DNA from: an uncultured Paracoccaceae bacterium | GTDB taxonomy: Bacteria; Pseudomonadota; Alphaproteobacteria; Rhodobacterales; Rhodobacteraceae | DNA length: 64,000 nt | Direction: 5' to 3' | NCBI GenBank assembly: GCA_947494675.1 | Contig: CANLVP010000003.1 | Span: forward strand, 297,791 to 361,790 | Shown here: positions 8,181 to 16,342 of the stretch, piece after piece | Numbering within the stretch: the first letter of the stretch is position 1 | Layout of the letters: each line of letters starts with the position of its first letter | Made by a program: the position numbers and the translations under genes | Notes under the pieces: generated by a model | What the model saw: only the letters and a program-made list of their open reading frames with translations | Told to the model about the DNA's origin: nothing | The model's database searches: none

Positions 8181-9274
8181 TGGATGTGATGCCAAGATGG
8201 GCCGAGGTTGTTCTGGTCCCGCTGATCAGCCTTGTGCTGGCGTTGATCTTGTCGATGGTCGTGATTGCGGCGATTGGCGAAGACCCGTTTAACGCGTTGA
8301 AAATCATGGCGAATGCGGCGCTCGGGTCAACCCAAGGCATCGGCTATACGCTGTATTACGCGACCAACTTCATCTTTACCGGGTTGGCGGTTGCGGTGGC
8401 GTTCCACGCGCGATTGTTCAACATCGGCGGCGAAGGTCAGGCGATGCTGGGCGGCCTTGGAGTGGCCACAGTATGCCTTTATTTCCCCCTGCCCCATTGG
8501 ACGATTGCGTTGGTTGTGGCGACGCTGGCCTCGGCGGTGTTCGGGGCGGCTTGGGCTGCGATCCCGGCCTATCTGCAGGCGCGGCGCGGCAGCCATATCG
8601 TGATCACGACGATCATGTTCAACTTCATCGCGGCGGGCGTGCTGATCTATATCCTGCGCGAAGTGATGAAACCCGAAGGGTCGATGGAGCCCGCCAGTGA
8701 GAAGTTCGCGGAATCTACTCACCTGCCAAGCTTTTACGACATGGCGCAGATGTTCGGGTGGGAGGCTTTTGCCTCTGCCCCTGCCAACATCACCTTTTTC
8801 GTCGCGCTGGCGATGTGTTTTGTGATCTGGCGGCTGATCTGGCACACGCGGCTGGGCTATGAAATCCGGGCGCTGGGACATTCGGAAACGGCGGCAAAAT
8901 ATGCGGGCATTGACCCCGTAAAGCTGACGATGATTGCGCTGCTGATCTCGGGCGGGCTGGCCGGGATGATGGCGATCAACAATGTGTTGGGCGAGGCTGA
9001 GCGGCTGGTGCTGAACGCGACAGAGGGTGCGGGGTTCATCGGGATCGCCGTGGCGCTGATGGGTCGCAACCACCCGGTTGGCATTATCATCGCCGCCATT
9101 CTGTTTGGGATGCTCTATCAGGGTGGTGCTGTGCTGGCGCAGGACACGAAGATCCCCGTGCAGATGGTGATCGTGATCCAAGCGCTGGTGATCATGTTCA
9201 CCGGTGCCCTCGACAATATGGTGCGTGCGCCGCTTGAGCGGTTCTTCCTTGCCACCCGCAAGAGGGCCGCATGA
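8180..9274 (+). CDS. BMP-type ABC transporter permease 1
   Basis: This 364-residue inner-membrane permease has about eight to ten hydrophobic segments. The region after residue 70 (LFNIGGEGQAMLGGLGV) is the hallmark of branched-chain/nucleoside-type permeases. The central loop YEIRALGHSETAAKYAGID corresponds to the ATPase-coupling region of this family. The start overlaps the ATPase stop, and the end overlaps the LysE-type gene by four bases. It should pair with the product of 9909-11072 to form the channel. Confidence 0.9.
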   Translation: MDVMPRWAEVVLVPLISLVLALILSMVVIAAIGEDPFNALKIMANAALGSTQGIGYTLYYATNFIFTGLAVAVAFHARLFNIGGEGQAMLGGLGVATVCLYFPLPHWTIALVVATLASAVFGAAWAAIPAYLQARRGSHIVITTIMFNFIAAGVLIYILREVMKPEGSMEPASEKFAESTHLPSFYDMAQMFGWEAFASAPANITFFVALAMCFVIWRLIWHTRLGYEIRALGHSETAAKYAGIDPVKLTMIALLISGGLAGMMAINNVLGEAERLVLNATEGAGFIGIAVALMGRNHPVGIIIAAILFGMLYQGGAVLAQDTKIPVQMVIVIQALVIMFTGALDNMVRAPLERFFLATRKRAA

Positions 9275-9906
9275 TGGATTACGCAACCTATTTGCCGCTC
9301 TTCCTTGCCGCCTATGCGATCCTGCTCTTGGGGTCGCTGTCACCGGGGCCTGCTGTTGCGTTGCTGTTGGGGGTTGCAACCCAGCAAGGGCGCGGGGCGG
9401 CTTTGTTCACGACGGCGGGCATTGCCTGCGGCAGTGCCACGTTAAACCTGCTGACGATCTTTGGGGTCGGCCTGCTGTTGTCGCAGACGGCCTGGGCGAT
9501 GACAGCGCTGCGGATCGTCGGATCGGCCTATCTGCTTTATCTGGCCTGGGGGTCGTTTGGCAAAGCGCTGAACCCACCCAACATCGGCACGGTGACCGAG
9601 GCGCCTGCGCGCAAGCTGGCGCTCTTTGCCAAGGGTTATCTGATGCAGGTCACGAACCCCAAGGCGGTGGCCTTTTGGCTGGCGATTTCAGCCGTCGGGG
9701 CGACGGCGGGCGCAGGTCCTGCCGTGATCGCCGCGTTTGTTGCTGGTGGGTTTGTGCTTTCCTTCCTGTGCCATGGGGCTTGGGGCGTGATGCTGGCCGC
9801 GTCACCGGTCCGCCGCGCTTATCAGGCCGCGCGGCGCTGGGTTGAGGGCGCGCTTGGCACCTTCTTTGCGATCTTCGCATTCAAACTTGCAACGGCGGAG
9901 CGCTGA
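9271..9906 (+). CDS. LysE-family amino-acid exporter inserted in the ABC operon
   Basis: This 211-residue protein has about six membrane segments and the LysE/RhtB signature near the N-terminus (LGSLSPGPAVALLLGVATQQGRG). It also has the mid-protein GYLMQVTNPKAVAFW motif. The family exports amino acids or related small metabolites. It overlaps the first permease gene by four bases and ends two bases before the second, so it is cotranscribed and coupled with a nucleoside-type importer. That position is unusual and suggests efflux of a product or analogue linked to the imported substrate. The actual substrate is unknown. Confidence 0.88.
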   Translation: MMDYATYLPLFLAAYAILLLGSLSPGPAVALLLGVATQQGRGAALFTTAGIACGSATLNLLTIFGVGLLLSQTAWAMTALRIVGSAYLLYLAWGSFGKALNPPNIGTVTEAPARKLALFAKGYLMQVTNPKAVAFWLAISAVGATAGAGPAVIAAFVAGGFVLSFLCHGAWGVMLAASPVRRAYQAARRWVEGALGTFFAIFAFKLATAER

Positions 9907-9908
9907 TC

Positions 9909-11072
9909 ATGGATTTCTATACAATCGTTCAGCTTGCCGACGCGACATTGCGCATGGCGATCCCGTTGCTTTTGGCCTGTCTGGCAGGCCTTTTCAGCGA
10001 GCGCGCGGGTATTTTCGACATCGGGCTTGAGGGCAAGATGCTGGCCGCGGCGTTCTTGTCGGCCGCCGTCAGCTTTGCCACCGGGTCGGTCTGGATCGGG
10101 TTGCTGGCGGGAATTGGCGCATCGCTGATGCTGTCGCTGATCCACGGCATCGCCTCGATCACGTTCCGGGGCAATCAGCTGATTTCGGGGGTGGCGATTA
10201 ACTTTCTCGCCGCCGGCCTGACGGTCGTGATTGCAGAGGGCTGGTTCCGCCAAGGGGGGCGCACGCCGTCGTTGTCCGGGGCCGCAAGATTTGACGGGAT
10301 CGACTTTCCCGGCGCGCTGACGCGCATTCGTGACAAGCTGCAGGCCAGCCCTGGCATGCAGTTCTATTCTGAGCTGGTGAGCGGTCATTCGATCCTTGTT
10401 TATATCGGGCTGATTGCTGTGCCGCTGTCATGGTGGGTGCTGTATCGCACGCGCTTTGGCCTGCGCTTGCGGGCGGTGGGTGAAAACCCTGCGGCGGTGG
10501 ATACGGCGGGGATCAATGTGGTGCAGCTGCGCTTTGCTGCGGTGCTGATCTGCGGCGTGCTCTGTGGGATCGCGGGGGCTTATCTGTCGACGGCGGTGCA
10601 AGCCGGATTTACTAAAGACATGACGGCCAACCGCGGCTTTATCGCGCTGGCGGCGTTGATTTTTGCCAAGTGGCGTCCCTGGCATGCGATGGGCGCTTGC
10701 CTGTTGTTTGGCCTGTTCTTTGCGATTGATAACCGGTTCCAGAACATCCAGTTGGATGCGCTTTGGGTCGTGGTGATCCTCGTGGGGATTTCCGTTCTGC
10801 TGACCGGCTATGCCCTGCGCCGCGACAAGATCGACGTGATGGTCTTGGGCGGATTGTCGGCGGTGCTGACGGCAATTGCGCTGATGCTATGGGTCGGCGT
10901 GGCACGCGGATCAGAGGCGGGTGCCTTCGCCAGCTTGATGGAAACCGTGAAGCTGCCGGGCGAATTCATCCAATCGCTGCCCTATATCCTGACGGTGGTG
11001 ATCCTCGCAGGCTTTGGCGGCAAGGCCGTGGGGCCGCGCGCCGGTGGTGAGCCATACGTGAAGGAACGCTGA
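9909..11072 (+). CDS. BMP-type ABC transporter permease 2, with a long C-terminal region
   Basis: This 387-residue inner-membrane permease contains FSERAGIFDIGLEGKMLAAA and the coupling loop GLRLRAVGENPAAVDTAGIN. It ends in AGFGGKAVGPRAGGEPYVKER, matching the family's usual C-terminus. Typical members are about 300-325 residues. Here roughly 60 extra residues (around 290-350) add one or two hydrophobic segments before that terminus. It follows the LysE-type gene by two bases and closes the operon before a strong terminator. Confidence 0.88.
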   Translation: MDFYTIVQLADATLRMAIPLLLACLAGLFSERAGIFDIGLEGKMLAAAFLSAAVSFATGSVWIGLLAGIGASLMLSLIHGIASITFRGNQLISGVAINFLAAGLTVVIAEGWFRQGGRTPSLSGAARFDGIDFPGALTRIRDKLQASPGMQFYSELVSGHSILVYIGLIAVPLSWWVLYRTRFGLRLRAVGENPAAVDTAGINVVQLRFAAVLICGVLCGIAGAYLSTAVQAGFTKDMTANRGFIALAALIFAKWRPWHAMGACLLFGLFFAIDNRFQNIQLDALWVVVILVGISVLLTGYALRRDKIDVMVLGGLSAVLTAIALMLWVGVARGSEAGAFASLMETVKLPGEFIQSLPYILTVVILAGFGGKAVGPRAGGEPYVKER

Positions 11073-11093
11073 CCGGGCCACCGATAAGTCCAG

Positions 11094-11130
11094 ATGCCGC
11101 GATGCGATATATCCACGTCGCGGCATTTTT
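11094..11130 (+). terminator. Rho-independent terminator of the ABC operon
   Basis: A perfect 9-bp stem (ATGCCGCGA, 11094-11102, with TCGCGGCAT, 11118-11126) runs into five T residues. It lies 22 bases after the permease 2 stop. Confidence 0.8.
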
Positions 11131-11161
11131 CGCAGATGCAGCATTTTTTCCCGGCGAAGGT

Positions 11162-11190
11162 TTGACACCTTTGGTTAATAGGCGTTTGGT
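11162..11190 (+). promoter_or_regulatory. Possible sigma-70-type promoter for the TSUP gene
   Basis: A consensus TTGACA (11162-11167) is followed 17 bases later by TTTGGT (11185-11190), a weak -10. It lies between the terminator of the ABC operon and the TSUP start at 11228. The -35 is convincing; the -10 is not. Confidence 0.35.
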
Positions 11191-11227
11191 ATGCGTCAAC
11201 TGGCCACACGCTTTGCCCGGATAGCTC

Positions 11228-12151
11228 ATGCAAATTTACCTTCCCATCGCCGAAGTGTCGGTGAACGCGTTTCTCCTTTTGGGATTGGGCGGGATGGTCG
11301 GAATTTTGTCGGGCATGTTTGGCGTAGGCGGCGGTTTTTTGATGACGCCGCTGCTGTTCTTTATCGGCATTCCACCGGCTGTGGCGGTCGCGACTGAGGC
11401 CAACCAGATCGTCGCATCGTCATTCTCGGGCGTGCTGGCACATCTCAAACGCAAGACCGTCGACCTGAGAATGGGGACGGTGCTTTTGGTTGGGGGCCTG
11501 ATCGGGTCTGGCCTTGGGATCATGCTGTTTAACTATTTGCGCAGTTTGGGCCAGGTCGATCTGCTGGTGAAGCTGTGTTACGTGACCTTCCTTGGCATCA
11601 TTGGCGCGCTGATGTTTGTCGAAAGCCTGAATGCGATCCGCAAATCGCGCAAGGCGGGCGGGCCGGTGCCGACGCGGCGCAAGCACAATTGGGTGCATAA
11701 CCTGCCCTTCAAGATGAAATTCCGGGTTTCGGGGCTTTATATCAGCGTCATCCCGCCCCTGCTGGTCGGCGTTCTGGTTGGCGTTCTGGCCGCGATCATG
11801 GGTGTTGGCGGTGGGTTCATCATGGTGCCTGCGATGATTTATCTGCTGGGGATGCCGACCAAAGTTGTTGTTGGCACCTCGCTCTTTCAGATCATCTTTG
11901 TGACGGCATTTACCACGATGCTGCATGCCACCACGAACTTTACCGTTGATATTGTGCTGGCCGTTTTGCTGCTGGTTGGCGGTGTGATCGGGGCGCAGAT
12001 TGGCACGCGGATTGGCGTCAAGATGAAGGCCGAACAGTTGCGCATCTTGCTGGCCGTCATGGTGCTGGCGGTCTGTGGCAAGCTGGCCTTTGATCTGCTC
12101 ATCACCCCGGCAGAGCTTTATTCCGTAGGCGCGGATGGGGGTCACGCATGA
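11228..12151 (+). CDS. TSUP (TauE/SafE-family) membrane permease
   Basis: This 307-residue inner-membrane protein has two homologous halves. Each carries the GVGGGF motif (SGMFGVGGGFLMTPLLFFIGIP near the N-terminus and AAIMGVGGGFIMVPAMIYLLG near residue 195). TSUP proteins move sulfite, sulfonates or other organic anions. A cytoplasmic stretch around residues 135-165 is rich in Arg and Lys. The gene overlaps the next one, a TIGR02186 protein, by four bases. That pairing is conserved in alphaproteobacteria and suggests a joint transport function. The substrate is not evident. Confidence 0.87.
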   Translation: MQIYLPIAEVSVNAFLLLGLGGMVGILSGMFGVGGGFLMTPLLFFIGIPPAVAVATEANQIVASSFSGVLAHLKRKTVDLRMGTVLLVGGLIGSGLGIMLFNYLRSLGQVDLLVKLCYVTFLGIIGALMFVESLNAIRKSRKAGGPVPTRRKHNWVHNLPFKMKFRVSGLYISVIPPLLVGVLVGVLAAIMGVGGGFIMVPAMIYLLGMPTKVVVGTSLFQIIFVTAFTTMLHATTNFTVDIVLAVLLLVGGVIGAQIGTRIGVKMKAEQLRILLAVMVLAVCGKLAFDLLITPAELYSVGADGGHA

Positions 12152-12897
12152 TCCGCATTTTGATGTTACTCGCCGTGTTGATGACTGGGCCTGCGCGCGC
12201 CGAAGAGATCGTGCTGGGCCTGAGCCAGGATGAGGTCGCGATTACGGCGACGTTCGAAGGGTCGGAAATCCTTGTGTTTGGCGCGATCAAACGGGAAACG
12301 GCAGAGCCTGATGGCGACCTGGCGGTGATCGTCACTGTGGCCGGACCTGACGCGCCCGTCACGGTACGCCGAAAGGCACGCCGCCTGGGGATATGGGTAA
12401 ATACCGATGCGGTGCAGATTGAACAGGCCCCGTCATTCTATGCGGTGGCCAGCAGTGGCGTCCTGCGCGAGAACCTGCGCGCCTCAGAAGATTTGAACTA
12501 CCGCATCACGCTGCCCAGCGTGATCCGTGACGTCAGCGCAAATGTGATGGATAGCCCCGCGTTTGAAGCGGCGCTAATGCGTATCCGATCACGCGAGGCG
12601 TTGTATCAGCGGTTGGATAACGCGGTCGATCTGTCAGAAAACACGCTGTTCCGCACCGCGATCCGCCTGCCCGCCAACCTGACCGAAGGAAACTACCGCA
12701 CGCGGATTTTTCTGACCCGGAACGGGACTGTCGTGGATAGTTACGAGACCGAGATCATCGTCAACAAGGTCGGGCTTGAACGGTGGCTTTACGATCTGGC
12801 CCATGACAACGCGCTGCTTTACGGGCTGATGTCGCTGGCGATTGCCATTGCGGCGGGCTGGGGTGCATCGGCCCTGTTTGGGCTGCTGCGCCGCTAA
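12148..12897 (+). CDS. TIGR02186 family periplasm-facing membrane protein
   Basis: This 249-residue protein has a signal peptide (MIRILMLLAVLMTGPARA-EE), a periplasmic beta-rich body and a single C-terminal membrane anchor (YGLMSLAIAIAAGWGASALFGLL). The body contains EIVLGLSQDEVAITATFEGSEILVFGAI, characteristic of TIGR02186. It overlaps the TSUP gene by ATGA and converges with the helicase gene with a 4-base overlap. It probably assists the adjacent TSUP permease; no enzymatic motif is seen. Confidence 0.85.
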   Translation: MIRILMLLAVLMTGPARAEEIVLGLSQDEVAITATFEGSEILVFGAIKRETAEPDGDLAVIVTVAGPDAPVTVRRKARRLGIWVNTDAVQIEQAPSFYAVASSGVLRENLRASEDLNYRITLPSVIRDVSANVMDSPAFEAALMRIRSREALYQRLDNAVDLSENTLFRTAIRLPANLTEGNYRTRIFLTRNGTVVDSYETEIIVNKVGLERWLYDLAHDNALLYGLMSLAIAIAAGWGASALFGLLRR

Positions 12898-14423
12898 TCT
12901 TCGCTGGCGGTCAGGGTCAGGGGTGCGGCAGGCGTCGCCGTCAGGTCATCCACTTGCAAGGTATCATTGGGCAGGCCAAGGCGGTTGCGCACGACCCATC
13001 GCAGCTGCGTCTGCGCGCGGGTGATGGCCACATAGGCGAGACGTTTCCACAGCGCCTGCCCCGCCTCCATCCGGCCCATGCGGCTGGCGGCGTAGATGTC
13101 GGGGGCAAAGACCTGCACCGTGTCCCATTGGCTGCCCTGCGCCTTGTGGATCGTCACTGCGGCCCCGTGCAGGAACGTCGCCCCCATCTTGGCGGCAAAG
13201 GGGATAAAGGGTTCTTCTTCGCCCTCTTTTTCGATCTTCACGATGCTGGCCGCACTGAGCTGCGGATCCTCTGCGCCGATCACGTGCAGACGCGAAAACC
13301 CCGGCTTGCGGCCCGGTCCCAGATAGACGACCTGCGCACCCTTGATCAGGCCCTTCGCCTCAAGGTCGAGCCTGCGCTTGCGGTGTTTGAGCGGCAGTTC
13401 GATGCCGTCACAGATCAGCGGCTCACCTTCCAGCAGTTCATCCTCGGGCGCTTTGTAGGCGGCGCGAAAAGCGTGGATCAGGCGGATGCGCGTGGCGTTG
13501 CGCCAGACAAGCGCGGGGGAGCGTGCCATCAAACCCGCCTCAACCCGTTGGGCCATGACGACGCGGTCGTCAGCCTTGGCCGCGTCTTCGACCATGCGCT
13601 CAAAGGCGTGAAAATCAAGCTGCGGATCGGCCAGCGCATGGGCGAGATCAAGGATCGGGTTGTCGGCGGTTTGCCGGTGGATGCGGTTCAGCGTCAGGAC
13701 ACGCGGCGCGGGCAAGGTTTCAAAAACCATGCCACCTTCGGATTGCACCGGGGGCAGCTGCGCGGGGTCACCAAACAGCAGGAGGGTCGGGAAGATTTCC
13801 TGCAAATCCTCGAACTGTTTTTTGTCGAGCATGGAGGATTCGTCAACGAAACCAATATCTAAGGGCTCTTCGCGCCGTTTCCAGCCGGTGATGAAATCCG
13901 ACCCGCGTAGGCCTGCTGCTGCAAGGGCTGCGGGGATTGAAGCATTGGCCTGGTAGGAGGTCCAGGCGCGTTCAAGGGCGACGTCGGTGAGCCCTTCGAT
14001 CTCTGGTCGCTCGCCCTGCCCGGCCAGCCATTCGGCGACCTTTTCGTATTCGGGGTCATAGACGGGCGTATAAAGAATGCGGTGGATCGTCGTCGCGGGC
14101 ACGCCGCGGTTGCGCAACACGCTGGCGGCTTTGTTGGTGGGTGCGAGGATCGCGAGGGTGCGGCGGCCGGTGCGTTTCTTGCCCTCATAATCGCCGGAGA
14201 CGATATCGACACCCGCTTCGCGCAGCGCCTCGTAAAGGCGGGCGAGCAGCATAGTCTTGCCCGATCCGGCCTTGCCGATGACGGCCATGACCGAAGACGC
14301 ATCCGATTGCGGCGGCTGCAAGAGCCCATCATCAAGCTCCACCCCGGCTTGGCGCAGGGCCACTGCGATGCTGTCCCAAGCCTCTGCCTGGTCGTCGGAA
14401 AATGTGATGGTGGGTGCGTTCAT
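12894..14423 (-). CDS. RecD-like superfamily 1 ATP-dependent DNA helicase
   Basis: This 509-residue helicase has Walker A GKAGSGKT at 50-57, motif II FVDESSMLDKKQF and motif III LFGDPAQLPPVQ. The C-terminal UvrD-like part has HKAQGSQWDTVQV and YVAITRAQTQL. The layout matches stand-alone RecD/Pif1-like exonuclease-V-alpha helicases rather than a RecBCD subunit, since no RecB or RecC is adjacent. A role in repair or replication-fork processing is inferred. The ATG at 14423 is used. Its 3' end overlaps the convergent TIGR02186 gene by four bases. Confidence 0.87.
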   Translation of the reverse strand: MNAPTITFSDDQAEAWDSIAVALRQAGVELDDGLLQPPQSDASSVMAVIGKAGSGKTMLLARLYEALREAGVDIVSGDYEGKKRTGRRTLAILAPTNKAASVLRNRGVPATTIHRILYTPVYDPEYEKVAEWLAGQGERPEIEGLTDVALERAWTSYQANASIPAALAAAGLRGSDFITGWKRREEPLDIGFVDESSMLDKKQFEDLQEIFPTLLLFGDPAQLPPVQSEGGMVFETLPAPRVLTLNRIHRQTADNPILDLAHALADPQLDFHAFERMVEDAAKADDRVVMAQRVEAGLMARSPALVWRNATRIRLIHAFRAAYKAPEDELLEGEPLICDGIELPLKHRKRRLDLEAKGLIKGAQVVYLGPGRKPGFSRLHVIGAEDPQLSAASIVKIEKEGEEEPFIPFAAKMGATFLHGAAVTIHKAQGSQWDTVQVFAPDIYAASRMGRMEAGQALWKRLAYVAITRAQTQLRWVVRNRLGLPNDTLQVDDLTATPAAPLTLTASED

Positions 14424-14463
14424 GGGGCGACATTAACGGCCGCCCCCAAGAGGTGCCAGCGGA

Positions 14464-15096
14464 TTAGGCGGCGGCGCGCTTGGACCTGACCGTGTAGCCG
14501 AAGGACCGGTTGAACCAGGCCTCTGAAATGGTGGAGGACAGGCCCGCGCGGCGCAGCACTTTGACCCGATCCTCGGCCCGGTAGGCCCAAAGGCCGACGC
14601 TGATCTGGTCGCGGCCAGCGCCGGTTGTTCCCAGCACCTCGGGCGAGGCGCCGATCATGCGGTAGATGCGGACCATGCGGGCATCAAAGACGCCCAGCAG
14701 GTGGGTGAGGGAAAAGGCGCGCATCAATTCGCCGCCCGCCAGCATCAGGGCACCGGCGACGCGGGGGCCTGCGTCGGGGGCGAGGCAAAAGCGCGTACAT
14801 TCCCAGATCAGCGGGCTAGTGATTTGCGTGTCGGTGAGATGGGCGAAGTGTTCGTTGACCATGGTGCGGCCCGAGGTGGGCAGGAACCGCATTGACCCGC
14901 CATGCTCGCCGCGTTCATTTTCCCAGATCACGTAAAGCGGGTTGAGGTCGTCGTATTGGTCACGCTCCCACCCGTTTTCGTCAACGCTGACATCCCATTT
15001 CAGGCGGTCGCGGAACTGGACCGCGCGGTCGCGGTGCATCGTGTCTTGAAGGCGTGGATAGGCGGAAAGTGCGTCACCGTAGATGTAGCGTAGCAT
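14464..15096 (-). CDS. luxI: LuxI-type N-acyl-homoserine lactone synthase
   Basis: This 210-residue enzyme should join S-adenosylmethionine and an acyl-ACP or acyl-CoA to make an acyl-homoserine lactone. The invariant LuxI residues are present: R24, F28, W34, D46, D49, R70, E99 and R102 (in RDRAVQF, KWDV, QYDDLNPLY, MRF and WECTRF). GGGGA precedes the ATG. It follows luxR by 105 bases on the same strand. Chain length and oxidation of the product cannot be told from sequence. Confidence 0.92.
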   Translation of the reverse strand: MLRYIYGDALSAYPRLQDTMHRDRAVQFRDRLKWDVSVDENGWERDQYDDLNPLYVIWENERGEHGGSMRFLPTSGRTMVNEHFAHLTDTQITSPLIWECTRFCLAPDAGPRVAGALMLAGGELMRAFSLTHLLGVFDARMVRIYRMIGASPEVLGTTGAGRDQISVGLWAYRAEDRVKVLRRAGLSSTISEAWFNRSFGYTVRSKRAAA

Positions 15097-15148
15097 GATG
15101 TGTCCCCGTGGCTGTGCAAGTCATGGGGCAAGTTTTCTGCGATCACGC

Positions 15149-15164
15149 ATAAACCATTCTTAAC
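15149..15164. promoter_or_regulatory. Near-consensus CtrA-type site upstream of luxI
   Basis: ATAA-N7-TTAAC (15149-15164) differs by one base from the TTAA-N7-TTAAC CtrA consensus. It lies about 53-68 bases upstream of the luxI start codon. Alone it is weak; it gains weight from the perfect site upstream of luxR. No clear lux box was found in this gap. Confidence 0.3.
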
Positions 15165-15201
15165 GCACCGTCGCGGTGGGGGTCTGTCTGTGAACAAAAG
15201 G

Positions 15202-15981
15202 TTAAGCGGAGATCGGCGTGACGTCGTCTTTTCCGGGCCAGCCGCCCTCGGCCTCGCGGGCGGCACCGCCAACAACGATCAGGCCTTCGGACAGGGCGCG
15301 CGCGACAGCGTGGGTTGTATTGGCGGCCCCCAGTTTGAACCGCGCGCTTTCGATATAGGCGCGCAAGGTGTGTTCCGAGATTGTCAGCATTTCGGCCACT
15401 TGGCCACGGCCATAGCCCATCGCAAGGTAGGTCAGCGTGTCGACCTCGCGCGGGGACAGCGGACGGACGGGTTCGGGTGCCCGGCCCTTTTCAATCTCAA
15501 GCGCTTTTTGGTTCAGAAAGTGCGCCACAAGGATCAACTCTCGCTGGTGGTCATCGGTAAACCGGGACCAGGCTTCATCGTCGCAACTGTGCGACACGGT
15601 AAACAAGGCGAACTGGCCGTTGGGGCCCCGGATCGGGATCGAGAAGCCCTGATTGCCGACCCCGTGGCTGATGGCATCGCGTCGAAAGGCGCGGGCGTTT
15701 TTCGATGTCCAGTCGAGGTTCTTCCAGTCAACCGGGTGAAACCGTTGGAAACACCCGATGATGACCGGATCAACGCGCAGGTAGTCGCGATCTACGTAGT
15801 GTTGCACCCAGACGGGGGGATAGGTGCCGAAACCATATTGCTCTCCGTCTGTGCTGACCCAGTGGTATACGGCGTGGTCGACCTCCAGCTGGTCGCGCAA
15901 ACCCACAATGAGGTCCTGAATTTGGTCAAGCCGTTCAGCCTGTTCCAGCCCTTGATAAAAGAGATTGAATTTGTTCCGCAT
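15202..15981 (-). CDS. luxR: LuxR-family acyl-homoserine lactone receptor/transcription factor
   Basis: This 259-residue regulator has two domains. The N-terminal autoinducer-binding domain (about 1-165) contains YPPVWVQHYVDRDYLRVDPV, carrying the W/Y/D/P ligand-pocket residues. The C-terminal LuxR helix-turn-helix (about 176-240) contains LSPREVDTLTYLAMGYGRGQVAEML. It should sense the product of the adjacent luxI. The ATG at 15981 is preferred over GTG codons at 15984 and 15987. Its 5' end overlaps the small upstream ORF by 47 bases, implying coupled translation. Confidence 0.9.
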   Translation of the reverse strand: MRNKFNLFYQGLEQAERLDQIQDLIVGLRDQLEVDHAVYHWVSTDGEQYGFGTYPPVWVQHYVDRDYLRVDPVIIGCFQRFHPVDWKNLDWTSKNARAFRRDAISHGVGNQGFSIPIRGPNGQFALFTVSHSCDDEAWSRFTDDHQRELILVAHFLNQKALEIEKGRAPEPVRPLSPREVDTLTYLAMGYGRGQVAEMLTISEHTLRAYIESARFKLGAANTTHAVARALSEGLIVVGGAAREAEGGWPGKDDVTPISA

Positions 15982-16141
15982 CACCACGCACCGCGACCGA
16001 TGCCCCTTCGTTCAACGCTACAATTTCAGCTGAAGCCACGCGTGCGGTTTTGCTCAATTCATCTGCCAGCATTGGCAGCCTGTTATCTTGTGCAAAAGTT
16101 TCTAAGTCAGCCAGTACGTCGATAATCCAAGTATGTCCCAT
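15935..16141 (-). CDS. Small 68-residue protein overlapping the luxR start
   Basis: MGHTWIIDVLADLETFAQDN opens a 68-residue acidic, helical protein with no signal or membrane segment. A strong GGAGGG ribosome site (16147-16152, read on the minus strand) sits 5 bases before the ATG. Its stop lies 47 bases inside luxR in another frame. I recall similar short proteins upstream of luxR in roseobacters, so it is probably real and cotranscribed. It may modulate LuxR or couple its translation. Function is unknown. Confidence 0.7.
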   Translation of the reverse strand: MGHTWIIDVLADLETFAQDNRLPMLADELSKTARVASAEIVALNEGASVAVRGDAEQIQSLLSRAGTG

Positions 16142-16162
16142 GGATACCCTCCGCAGTAATCG

Positions 16163-16178
16163 TTAACGAATTGTTAAC
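16163..16178. promoter_or_regulatory. CtrA-type binding site (TTAA-N7-TTAAC) before the luxR operon
   Basis: TTAACGAATTGTTAAC matches the alphaproteobacterial CtrA consensus exactly, and the palindrome reads as a match on both strands. It lies 22 bases upstream of the 68-residue gene's start codon, next to its GGAGGG ribosome site. CtrA and quorum sensing are linked in several Rhodobacterales. Binding here is inferred. Confidence 0.55.
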
Positions 16179-16295
16179 AACCTATCGTAGCATGGGCTAA
16201 ACTGGATATATATTCGCTGGTCTGGCCCCCGCTATAAATGGGGAGGGCGGAAATCTCTAAGTCTTTGAAATATTGTTGCGTGTTTTGAAACGATG

Positions 16296-16321
16296 AATCG
16301 CCCCACAACCATGGGGCGATT
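16296..16321 (-). terminator. Hairpin terminator candidate after ccr
   Basis: A perfect 10-bp stem (AATCGCCCCA, 16296-16305, with TGGGGCGATT, 16312-16321) and 6-base loop lies 21 bases downstream of the ccr stop. The T tract that should follow on the minus strand is weak. It separates ccr from the quorum-sensing operon. Confidence 0.55.
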
Positions 16322-16342
16322 GGCCATTCGAATCGACCATTC

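Noticed and set aside
8600-8607. GTGATCAC inside permease 1
   Set aside because: It is a single core within coding sequence, with no TTT/AAA flanks and no partner 21 bp away. It is expected by chance and codon use.
15097-15201. A lux box in the luxR-luxI gap
   Set aside because: No 18-20-bp inverted repeat of the CTGT/ACAG type could be found by eye, so it was not reported.
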